DNA of 17,063 nt, from NCBI GenBank assembly GCA_035506335.1, contig DATJPN010000046.1, positions 1-17,063 of the forward strand, given 5' to 3'. Positions 7,225 through 14,205 of the stretch are shown one piece after another. Origin of the DNA: DAIDKA01 sp035506335. Its GTDB lineage: Bacteria; Pseudomonadota; Gammaproteobacteria; Steroidobacterales; Steroidobacteraceae. Made by a program: the position numbers and the translations under genes. The first letter of the stretch is position 1, and each line of letters starts with the position of its first letter. The notes under the pieces were generated by a model. It did no database searches, was not told the DNA's origin, and was given only the letters and a program-made list of their open reading frames with translations.

Positions 7225-7746
7225 GTGACCAGCCGGTATGTAGTCTTTTCGCACGGACAGGACGGCGGCCCGTGGGGCCGCAAGATCACCGTGCTCGCCG
7301 ATACCGCGCGCGCCGAAGGGTACGAACCGGAGTCCGTGGATTACCGCGGGATCGACTCCCCGCAGGCCCGGCACGCGCACCTGATGCAGTTCTGCAAGGA
7401 CCTGCAGGGCGAGCTGGTACTCGTGGGGTCGAGTCTCGGCGGCTACGTATCGGTGGCCGCCGCTTCGCACCTGCATGCGCGCGGCGTGTTTCTCATGGCG
7501 CCGGCCATCTATGCCGAGGGCCTGCCGCCGCTGCGCAAGGGCGTGCTCGATTGCCCCACCATGGTCGTGCACGGCTGGCGCGACGAGGTCGTGCCCTTCG
7601 AGGACAGCGTGCGCTTCGCGCGTGACTACGGGGCCTCCCTGCACCTGCTGCACGATGACCATCGCCTGCACGGCCAGATGGAAATGATCCGTTACCTGTT
7701 CGAGTACTTCCTGATCTCACTGGACATGCCGGCTTCGGGCGAATAG
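7225..7746 (+). CDS. Small alpha/beta hydrolase (YqiA/YcfP-like)
   Basis: A 173-aa single-domain alpha/beta hydrolase without a lid. It starts with the strand Arg-Tyr-Val-Val-Phe-Ser-His-Gly, which supplies the oxyanion hole. The nucleophile elbow is Gly-Ser-Ser70-Leu-Gly, the acid is Asp120 in Gly-Trp-Arg-Asp-Glu-Val-Val-Pro, and the histidine is His146 in Asp-Asp-His-Arg-Leu (or the nearby His149). Such proteins are esterases or thioesterases of mostly unknown substrate. GTG 7225 is preferred: AGG lies 5 nt upstream and homology starts at once; GTG 7219 would add two residues. A TATAAG hexamer lies at 7209-7214 without a fitting -35. The stop is 3 nt before plsB, so the two are co-transcribed. 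Acting on an acyl ester or acyl-carrier compound would fit that neighbour, but this is only inferred. Confidence 0.82.
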   Translation: MTSRYVVFSHGQDGGPWGRKITVLADTARAEGYEPESVDYRGIDSPQARHAHLMQFCKDLQGELVLVGSSLGGYVSVAAASHLHARGVFLMAPAIYAEGLPPLRKGVLDCPTMVVHGWRDEVVPFEDSVRFARDYGASLHLLHDDHRLHGQMEMIRYLFEYFLISLDMPASGE

Positions 7747-7749
7747 GCG

Positions 7750-10176
7750 ATGGCCTGGCTGTTGCGACGGATCCTGACGCTGTGGGTGCGCTTCACGACG
7801 TTGCCCACCGATGCCGCGCAGCGCCTGCTGGGCCGCGGCAGGCCGGTGTGCTACGTCATGGAGCATCGCAGCTTCACCGACCTTGCGGTACTGAACAGCG
7901 CCTGCCTGCGACTGAAGCTGCCGCGGCCTCGCCGGCGGCTGCACGATCACGGCCTCGACGTGCGGTCGTACTTCTACCTGAATCCGCCCGGCAGCCTGCG
8001 CGGCGAGCCGCTGGATCGCCGCCCGCCGCCGGTGCTGGCGCGGCTGGTGGACATGCTGCGGACCGACCCGGCCGCCGACGTGGACCTGGTGCCGGCGGCC
8101 GTGTTCTGGGGCCGGGCGCCGCAGCGCGAGGCATCCTGGTTCCGGCTGCTGCTGGTGGATGACTGGGGCATCACCACGCGGGTGCGGCGCTTCTTCCAGG
8201 TGCTGTTCAACGGCCGCAACACCCTGGTCGAACTCGACGAGCCGGTTTCGCTGCGCAGTCTTCTCGGCGGCGATGCGCCCACCGTGGTGCAGTGCCGGCG
8301 GGTCGCGCGGGCGCTGCGCGTGCGCTACGCGCGGCAGCGGGCGGCGCGCATCGGTCCGGACCTGTCCCACCGCCGGACCATCATCGGACGCATCCTGCGC
8401 ACCCGCGCGGTGCGCGCGGTGGTGGCGCAGGAGGTGCGCGAGAAGCGGATCACCCGCCGCGAGGGACTGCTGCGGGCCCGCAGGCTCGCGTATGAGATCG
8501 CGGCCAACTATTCCCCGGCGTTCGTCCGGTTCCTGGAGCGGGTATTCAGCTGGCTGTGGACCCGCATCTACGACGGCGTCGAGTTCGGCAACGCCGACAC
8601 GCTCGCGCGGGTGGCGGACGGCCACGAGATCGTCTACGTGCCCTGCCATCGCAGCCACATGGATTACCTCTTGCTGTCGTACGCGATCTACCGCAACGGC
8701 TATGCCATCCCGCACATCGCCGCGGGATTGAACCTCAACATGCCCATCGTCGGGCGCTACCTGCGCAAGGGCGGCGCGTTCTTCATCCGCCGGAGCCTGC
8801 GCGGCAACGCGCTCTACACCGTGGTGTTCATGAGCTACATGGCCGCCATCATGGCCCGCGGCCATTCCATCGAGTACTTCATCGAGGGCGGACGCAGCCG
8901 CACCGGCCGGCTGCTGCAGCCGAAGACCGGCATGCTGACGATGACGCTGCGCGGCTTCCTGCGCTCCCCGGCGCGGCCCATCGTCTTCCTGCCGGTGTAC
9001 TTCGCCTACGAGCGCATCATGGAGGCAAACACCTACATCGGCGAGCTCTCCGGCAAGGCAAAGGAAAAGGAAAGCGTCTTCGGCCTGCTGCGCACGCTGC
9101 CGCGGCTGAAGGAGAAGTTCGGCAAGGTCCATGTGAACATCGGCGAGCCGATACATCTGGATGCGCTGCTCGACCGGCATGACAGCCAGTGGCGCACCCG
9201 CCTGACGGCCGAGGAAGGCCGCCTGCCGTGGCTGAACGCGGCGGTCGGGGAGCTCGCGACCCAGGTGATGCGTAACATCAACGCCGCCGCGGCGGTGACG
9301 CCCATCGGGCTGCTCGCCGTGGCATTGCTGGCCGCGCCGCGCCGCACGCTGGTCGAGGCGGATCTGCTGCGGCAGCTCGCCCTGCTGAAGTCGCTGCTGG
9401 CCGATTGTCCCTACAGCGCCCGGGTGACCGTGACCGGCCTCACGCCCGCGGAGATGATCGCCTACGGGGTGGAGATGAAGGTCATCACGCGGCGCGCCCA
9501 TCCGCTGGGCGACCTCGTGCAGATGAGCGACGAGGCCGCGGTGCTCGCGGCGTACTACCGCAACAACATCGTCCACCTGTTCGCACTGCCGTCGCTGATC
9601 GCCTGCGCCTTTGCCGGCAACGCGTCGATGAGCCACGCGGACATCCTGCGGCTGACCGGCCGGATCTATCCGTACATCGCCGCGGAACTGTTCCTGGTCT
9701 GGCCGGAGGAGGAGGTCCCGAAGGCCCTCGAAGCCATGCTGGCGACTCTGCAGGCCCAGGGACTGATTTCACGCAACGAGGCCGGCGACTGGTGCCGCTC
9801 GGCACCGAACTCGGCGCAGGCCATGCAGCTGTCGCTGTTGCAGCAATCCACGATCCAGACCATCGAGCGTTATTACCTGGCGATCTCCCTGCTGCTGCAG
9901 GCGGGCAGCGGCCAGATCAGCCAGTCCGAGCTCGAAGAGCGCTGCCACCTGATGGCGCAGCGCATGTCGCTGCTCTACAGCTTCAATTCTCCGGAGTTCT
10001 TCGACCGGGCGCTGTTCGAGAACTTCATCGACCTGCTGCGCAGGCGCCGGGTGCTGCGCGCCACCGGGTCCGGAAAGCTCGAGTTCGACGAGGTCCTGAT
10101 GCACGTCGCGGCCGACGCGCAGGTGGTGCTCAACGAGCAGATCCGGCACAGCATCCTGCAGGTGACCCATTCCTAG
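7750..10176 (+). CDS. plsB: Glycerol-3-phosphate 1-O-acyltransferase PlsB
   Basis: An 808-aa, inner-membrane-bound enzyme that acylates the sn-1 position of glycerol 3-phosphate from acyl-ACP or acyl-CoA, the first committed step of phospholipid synthesis. Length is almost equal to the E. coli enzyme (807 aa). Catalytic motif I is His300-Arg-Ser-His-Met-Asp305 (H-x4-D). The glycerol-phosphate binding motifs are Gly-Gly-Ala-Phe-Phe-Ile-Arg-Arg and Glu379-Gly-Gly-Arg-Ser-Arg-Thr-Gly-Arg387, then Phe-Leu-Pro-Val-Tyr-Phe. The N-terminal third and the helical C-terminal third both follow the PlsB pattern; they are absent from small PlsC-type enzymes. The start ATG is 3 nt after the hydrolase stop, with AGGCG adjacent, suggesting translational coupling. 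PlsB of this type is characteristic of Gammaproteobacteria, which supports the taxonomic placement. Confidence 0.96.
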   Translation: MAWLLRRILTLWVRFTTLPTDAAQRLLGRGRPVCYVMEHRSFTDLAVLNSACLRLKLPRPRRRLHDHGLDVRSYFYLNPPGSLRGEPLDRRPPPVLARLVDMLRTDPAADVDLVPAAVFWGRAPQREASWFRLLLVDDWGITTRVRRFFQVLFNGRNTLVELDEPVSLRSLLGGDAPTVVQCRRVARALRVRYARQRAARIGPDLSHRRTIIGRILRTRAVRAVVAQEVREKRITRREGLLRARRLAYEIAANYSPAFVRFLERVFSWLWTRIYDGVEFGNADTLARVADGHEIVYVPCHRSHMDYLLLSYAIYRNGYAIPHIAAGLNLNMPIVGRYLRKGGAFFIRRSLRGNALYTVVFMSYMAAIMARGHSIEYFIEGGRSRTGRLLQPKTGMLTMTLRGFLRSPARPIVFLPVYFAYERIMEANTYIGELSGKAKEKESVFGLLRTLPRLKEKFGKVHVNIGEPIHLDALLDRHDSQWRTRLTAEEGRLPWLNAAVGELATQVMRNINAAAAVTPIGLLAVALLAAPRRTLVEADLLRQLALLKSLLADCPYSARVTVTGLTPAEMIAYGVEMKVITRRAHPLGDLVQMSDEAAVLAAYYRNNIVHLFALPSLIACAFAGNASMSHADILRLTGRIYPYIAAELFLVWPEEEVPKALEAMLATLQAQGLISRNEAGDWCRSAPNSAQAMQLSLLQQSTIQTIERYYLAISLLLQAGSGQISQSELEERCHLMAQRMSLLYSFNSPEFFDRALFENFIDLLRRRRVLRATGSGKLEFDEVLMHVAADAQVVLNEQIRHSILQVTHS

Positions 10177-10261
10177 GGCAATCCGGGAATTGCGGGCGCA
10201 CCGGTTGTGCCGGGCGGCCGTGACAGGGCATTCTTGGCCGAGGCTGCGCCGCGGAGGGGCC

Positions 10262-11398
10262 ATGCTGGAGATGAATCGTGCCTGGCCGCCTCTGACCGTC
10301 GAGCGGGGGGGGCGCGCGCTGCTCGCGCTGGTCGCGGCGGCGCTGGTCCTGTGCCCGCTGCGGCCGGCGCACGCCGACCCGACGACCGATGACCGGGACC
10401 GCGCCGTGGCCGGCCATGCGCGGCACCGCGGTGCCGCCCGCTCCCGCCCCGGTGCCGCGGCCGAGACCGCCGCGGCGCCGGTCCAGGACCCGCAACTGCT
10501 GTGCGACCGCGCCTGCCTGCAGGCGCAGGCGGACAGCTACCTGAAGGCCGTGGTCGCCCATGATCCGAAGCTCCTGAGCCTCGATGAGCACGTCCGGTTC
10601 ACCGAGGACGGCCAGGAGCTACAGCTCGGCGACGGCTTCTGGAACACGGCGAGCGGCGTCGGCGCCGCCCAGCAGTTCTATCCCGACCCCCAGACCCAGC
10701 AGATCACCTACGTCGGCACGATGCGCGAGTTCGACAACCTGGTGCTGATGGCGATGCGCCTGAAGGTGCACGACCGCCGCATCAGCGAAGTGGAGACGCT
10801 CTTCTACCGCAAGGGCGCCGGTCCCGAATGGAGCGACGCCGGAGTCGACGCCCGCAACGCGCGCGGTGCGGCCGATTCGGCCTGGCTGGTCGCGGTGCCG
10901 GCGGCGCTGCGCGCCACCCGCGAGCAGCTGACCGGCGTCGCCTTGAGCTGGATGAACGCCCTGGGGCATTACGACCCGAAGGCGCCGCTGCCCGTCGCCG
11001 ATGACTGCGTACGGTACGAAAATGGCGCGCGGGTCAGCGGCAATCCCCGGGTGCTGATCGGCGACGGCCGCTTCAATCTCGCGGCGCTCGGGTGCCGCCA
11101 GCAGCTCCAGAGCGGCTATTTTTCGACCATCACCCGCATCCATCACCGACGGGTGGTGGCGGTCGATCCCGAGAACGGCACCGTGGTGATCTGGGCGAAC
11201 CTGGACCAGGCCGGCATGCGCGCCCTGCACCTCGCCGATGGCCACACGCTGACGCCGCGGTCCCTGGGCCAGCCGGCCGGCACCGAAGCGGTGCTGGTGT
11301 TCAGGATCGAAGGCGGCACCATCCGCCGGATCGAGATGCTGACGCGCGCCGTCCCGTACCACATGAACCCCGGTTGGGACGAGCCGGCCACCCCCTGA
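10262..11398 (+). CDS. Secreted protein with tandem NTF2/DUF8021-like halves
   Basis: A 378-aa exported protein. The signal peptide has Arg18 before a Leu/Ala/Val core (19-33) and a likely cleavage after Ala-His-Ala38. A disordered Ala/Arg/Pro segment follows (about 39-72). The mature part seems to hold two similar alpha+beta (SnoaL/NTF2-like) halves. The first (about 80-185) starts Cys-Asp-Arg-Ala-Cys-Leu, then Leu-Lys-Ala-Val-Val-Ala-His-Asp and Val-Arg-Phe-Thr-Glu-Asp-Gly, and ends Arg-Ile-Ser-Glu-Val-Glu-Thr-Leu. The second (about 215-370) contains Ala-Asp-Asp-Cys-Val-Arg-Tyr-Glu-Asn-Gly and a final Ile-Arg-Arg-Ile-Glu-Met-Leu strand. This resembles DUF8021-type proteins, whose reaction is unknown. 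ATG 10262 is chosen because GGAGG at 10253-10257 is spaced 4 nt from it; ATG 10271 is possible. It lies 85 bp after plsB with no terminator seen between. Confidence 0.75.
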   Translation: MLEMNRAWPPLTVERGGRALLALVAAALVLCPLRPAHADPTTDDRDRAVAGHARHRGAARSRPGAAAETAAAPVQDPQLLCDRACLQAQADSYLKAVVAHDPKLLSLDEHVRFTEDGQELQLGDGFWNTASGVGAAQQFYPDPQTQQITYVGTMREFDNLVLMAMRLKVHDRRISEVETLFYRKGAGPEWSDAGVDARNARGAADSAWLVAVPAALRATREQLTGVALSWMNALGHYDPKAPLPVADDCVRYENGARVSGNPRVLIGDGRFNLAALGCRQQLQSGYFSTITRIHHRRVVAVDPENGTVVIWANLDQAGMRALHLADGHTLTPRSLGQPAGTEAVLVFRIEGGTIRRIEMLTRAVPYHMNPGWDEPATP

Positions 11399-11421
11399 GC
11401 CGCGGGCGGCGGCCCCGTTCC

Positions 11422-11847
11422 TCAATCCTCGCCGCGCACCCGGCCGCGCAGCACCTTGCGGCGCTGCTGGTGCGCCTTGCCGAGCAGGCGCCGTTCCCTG
11501 GAAGCGAGAGTCGGACGGGTCGCCTTGCGCGGCCGCGGCGGCGCGAGGCACGCCATGATCAGCGCTCGCAGCCGCTCGAGCGCATCCGCGCGGTTGCGCT
11601 CCTGGGAGCGGTGCGCGCGCGCCACGAACAGCAGCGTACCGTCCTCGTTGAGCCGGTGGCCGGCGCGGGCGCGGATGCGCTGCTTGACGCCGGCATCCAG
11701 CGCCCGTGTGTTGCGCAGGTCGAAGCGCAGCTGCACCGCGGTCGCCACCTTGTTCACGTTCTGGCCACCGGGTCCGGGGGAGCGGATGGCGCTGAAGGCC
11801 AGGTCGGCGTCCGGTACGGTGAGATCCTCGCGGATGATCAGCGGCAT
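11422..11847 (-). CDS. arfB: Alternative ribosome-rescue factor ArfB (YaeJ)
   Basis: A 141-aa stand-alone class I release-factor domain. It binds stalled ribosomes lacking a stop codon and hydrolyses the peptidyl-tRNA. The catalytic GGQ is in Gly-Pro-Gly-Gly-Gln29-Asn-Val-Asn-Lys. No codon-recognition domain is present. The C-terminal tail (about 105-141) is strongly basic (Arg/Lys clusters) and in this family inserts into the empty mRNA channel. The size is the usual one for ArfB (about 140). The ATG at 11847 lies inside the end of the MscS-type channel gene, a 10-bp overlap, so translation is coupled and the gene is the last of a minus-strand run. It converges with the secreted-protein gene ending at 11398, 23 bp away. 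Confidence 0.93.
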   Translation of the reverse strand: MPLIIREDLTVPDADLAFSAIRSPGPGGQNVNKVATAVQLRFDLRNTRALDAGVKQRIRARAGHRLNEDGTLLFVARAHRSQERNRADALERLRALIMACLAPPRPRKATRPTLASRERRLLGKAHQQRRKVLRGRVRGED

Positions 11848-13166
11848 GGCGGATCCTCCCGGCTGCGGCGCCCGCGCGGCAGGATGCGCAGCTCGCGCTG
11901 CGCCACGGGCATCCGGATCCGATGCTCGCGGAACACCCTCCAGATGGCGCGGTTCACGTCCGAACGCACGTTGTTGACGCCGTTCATCGGATCGGCGATC
12001 CAGAACCGCACCTCCAGGCGCATGCCGTAGTCCTCGAATGCCATCAGCCGCGACACCGGTGCCGGCTCGCGCAGGATCCGGGGATGATCGCTGACCGCCT
12101 CCAGCAGCGCACTCAATGCCTCCTCCGGTTCATCGTCGTAGCTGATCATTACCGGCAGCCGCAGCCGCACGTGCTGGTCAGAGTAGCTCCAGTTGATGAC
12201 CGAATTGGTGATGAGATTCTGGTTCGGTACCAGCGTCTCGACGCCGTCGCGGTCGCGCACGACGACGTAGCGGCCGCGCAGCTCCTGGACCCAGCCGAAG
12301 TTCTCGGTGCTGGTGCCGGTGTGGCCGGTGAAGCTGATGACATCGCCGGGCTTGATCGACTTGTCGATCAGCAGCACGAAGCCGCTGACGAAATTGCCGG
12401 CGATGGTCTGCAGGCCGAACCCCAGGCCGATGCCGATGGCGCCGGTGAGCACGTTCAGGGTCGTGACATCCACGCCGGCGGCGTTGATGCCCAGCAGCAC
12501 CCCGATGCCCAGCAGCACGAAATAGCTGAATTTCGAGATACCGACGCGGGTGGACAGCGCGATGGAATCCAGGCGCATCACACGCCGTTCGACCGTGCGC
12601 GCCACGAGGGTGGTCAGGATGACGAACACCGTGACCACGACGATGCCCTTGAGCAGCTCCCAGAGCGAGAACACGTTGTGCCCCGGGATGAGGTGCACGT
12701 GCTCGAGAGTCGCCTGGATCTTCTCGAGCCAGCCGAGGAGCTCGAGGGCGATGACGAGCCAGATCGCGATCGCGAAACGGCCTTCCCAGGCGTCGAACCA
12801 GGTTTCCCGGCCCAGCAGCAGGCGCATCCCGTAGGTGCCGAGCCGCACGAGGACCAGGGCCAGCGCCAGTTGCAGGGCCGCATACAGCACCGCGGCGTGG
12901 GCGCCATGGGCGCTGAACAGCAGGTGCAGCACGAACAGCGCGACGACGCCGATGAACATCGGTGCCGCGATCACGGCGGCCTCGAGGCCGGCGCCGAGCC
13001 ACGCCGGGCCTTCGATGCGACCGGAGCGCCGCAGCAGGATCCGCGCATAGCGCCCGCCGGCCACCGCGAGCGCCGCCGCGAGGATGATGCCGAGGACCTC
13101 GGCCAGCACCGGGGCCGAGGCCAGCTGCGCGAAGAAAGTCCGGATTTCGCTGCTGGCGCTGTCCAT
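11838..13166 (-). CDS. MscS-family mechanosensitive ion channel
   Basis: A 442-aa inner-membrane channel that opens under membrane tension to release solutes at hypo-osmotic shock. About six hydrophobic segments precede the pore (near residues 20-40, 58-85, 93-115, 130-145, 165-185 and 208-225). The TM3-like pore helix (about 233-262) carries the Gly/Ala/Leu pattern Gly-Ile-Gly-Leu-Gly-Phe-Gly-Leu-Gln and Ala-Gly-Asn-Phe-Val-Ser-Gly. The beta domain follows, with Lys-Pro-Gly-Asp-Val-Ile and Val-Pro-Asn-Gln-x-Leu-Ile-Thr-Asn, then the alpha/beta cage with Phe-Trp-Ile-Ala-Asp. It is larger than E. coli MscS (286 aa, three segments) because of extra N-terminal membrane helices, and so resembles the YbdG/YnaI class. 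It sits between the YdcH-type gene (23 bp upstream) and arfB (overlapping). Confidence 0.92.
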   Translation of the reverse strand: MDSASSEIRTFFAQLASAPVLAEVLGIILAAALAVAGGRYARILLRRSGRIEGPAWLGAGLEAAVIAAPMFIGVVALFVLHLLFSAHGAHAAVLYAALQLALALVLVRLGTYGMRLLLGRETWFDAWEGRFAIAIWLVIALELLGWLEKIQATLEHVHLIPGHNVFSLWELLKGIVVVTVFVILTTLVARTVERRVMRLDSIALSTRVGISKFSYFVLLGIGVLLGINAAGVDVTTLNVLTGAIGIGLGFGLQTIAGNFVSGFVLLIDKSIKPGDVISFTGHTGTSTENFGWVQELRGRYVVVRDRDGVETLVPNQNLITNSVINWSYSDQHVRLRLPVMISYDDEPEEALSALLEAVSDHPRILREPAPVSRLMAFEDYGMRLEVRFWIADPMNGVNNVRSDVNRAIWRVFREHRIRMPVAQRELRILPRGRRSREDPPCR

Positions 13167-13189
13167 CGCTTGGCTGGTTGCGTGCGCCC

Positions 13190-13414
13190 TCAGGCGTTCA
13201 GGTCCGGGATGAGCTGGCTCTCGAGGATCGTGATCTGGTCCTTGAGCATGAGCTTGCGCTTCTTGAGCCGCTTCAGCTGCAGCTCGTCGATGTGCATGTC
13301 GAGCGAGAGCCGGTGGATGACATCGTCGAGGTCGCGGTGCGCAATGCGCAACGCGCGCAGTTTCTCGATGTTGCGGAACAGTTCGCGGTCGACGTTGTCT
13401 TCGTTATCCGCCAT
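13190..13414 (-). CDS. YdcH/DUF465 family small protein
   Basis: A 74-aa, highly charged, all-helical protein matching the YdcH (DUF465) family. The core is His-Arg-Asp-Leu-Asp-Asp-Val-Ile, then Asp-Glu-Leu-Gln-Leu-Lys-Arg-Leu-Lys-Lys-Arg-Lys-Leu-x-Leu-Lys-Asp-Gln-Ile. The pattern predicts a helical hairpin or coiled coil. The biochemical role of the family is unknown. It is the first gene of a minus-strand run with the mechanosensitive channel and arfB. No clear Shine-Dalgarno sequence precedes the ATG at 13414. Confidence 0.85.
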   Translation of the reverse strand: MADNEDNVDRELFRNIEKLRALRIAHRDLDDVIHRLSLDMHIDELQLKRLKKRKLMLKDQITILESQLIPDLNA

Positions 13415-13491
13415 GGCCGGTAAATCTGCGGCTCGCGGCCGTATGCGTTGGCCTAGCTTAACGGAGGCGCAGGGCGGATGCCATTGGCGAT

Positions 13492-14190
13492 ATGCTTCGC
13501 CGGGCCATGAACCGCCACGATCCTCCGGACTGGTCCGCCATCGACACGGTGCTGCTCGATCTCGACGGCACGCTGCTCGATCTCGCGTACGACACCCGGT
13601 TCTGGCGCCACACCATTCCCGCCGCCTGGGCGCAGGCGCGGGGTGTCACGCTCGAGCAGGCGCGCGTGGAGCTCACGCCGCGCTTCCGCGACCGTGAGGG
13701 CACCCTGGACTGGTATTGCGTCGAGTACTGGAGCCGCGAGCTTGAGCTGGATGTCGCGGCGCTCAAGCGCGCGACGATGCATGAGGTGGACTGGCTCTCC
13801 GGCGTCCCGGAATTCCTCGAAACCCTGCGCCGCAACGGCAAGCGCCTGGTATTGTTCACCAACGCGCATCCGGCCTCCCTGGCCATCAAGGACGAACGCA
13901 CCGGCGTGTCGCGCTACCTGGATGCGATGTTCAGTTCGCACCACTTTTCGTGGCCGAAGGAGGATGCGCGCTTCTGGGACAGCGTCCGCCGCCGTGAGCC
14001 GTTCGACCCGCAACGCAGCCTGTTCGTGGACGACAGTCCGACGGTGCTCGCCGCGGCCCGGGCGGCGGGAATCCGCTGGGTGATCGGTGTGCGCCACCCG
14101 GATTCCCAGGGTACCGTGCGCGATCACGCGCCATGGCCCGCGGTGGATCGGATCACCGACCTCGCCGGGCCGGATTCGGGCCTGACCTGA
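13492..14190 (+). CDS. yrfG: HAD-family GMP/IMP nucleotidase (YrfG-like)
   Basis: A 232-aa haloacid-dehalogenase phosphatase close to E. coli YrfG, a purine 5'-nucleotidase for IMP and GMP. HAD motif I is Asp23-Leu-Asp25-Gly-Thr (nucleophile and acid/base), in the typical setting Thr-Val-Leu-Leu-Asp-Leu-Asp-Gly-Thr-Leu-Leu-Asp-Leu. Motif II is Leu-Phe-Thr-Asn-Ala. The lysine of motif III is in Trp-Pro-Lys-Glu-Asp-Ala-Arg-Phe-Trp, and motif IV is Phe-Val-Asp-Asp-Ser-Pro. A helical cap lies between motifs I and II. ATG 13492 is listed, but ATG 13507 (five residues shorter) is equally possible; neither has a good ribosome site. It is divergent from the YdcH-type gene and runs head-on into rhlB, 15 bp between the stops. 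Confidence 0.85.
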   Translation: MLRRAMNRHDPPDWSAIDTVLLDLDGTLLDLAYDTRFWRHTIPAAWAQARGVTLEQARVELTPRFRDREGTLDWYCVEYWSRELELDVAALKRATMHEVDWLSGVPEFLETLRRNGKRLVLFTNAHPASLAIKDERTGVSRYLDAMFSSHHFSWPKEDARFWDSVRRREPFDPQRSLFVDDSPTVLAAARAAGIRWVIGVRHPDSQGTVRDHAPWPAVDRITDLAGPDSGLT

Positions 14191-14205
14191 TCGCGCCCGG
14201 TCCGA

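Noticed and set aside
7717..9636. Minus-strand open frame of 639 codons opposite plsB
   Set aside because: Antisense shadow of a well-conserved gene. The product has no domain pattern and is rich in His, Gln and Arg, as expected from reverse reading of GC-rich codons.
11922..13697. Plus-strand open frame of 591 codons opposite the MscS-type gene
   Set aside because: It crosses the channel gene, the YdcH-type gene and the start of the nucleotidase, all with clear family matches on their own frames.
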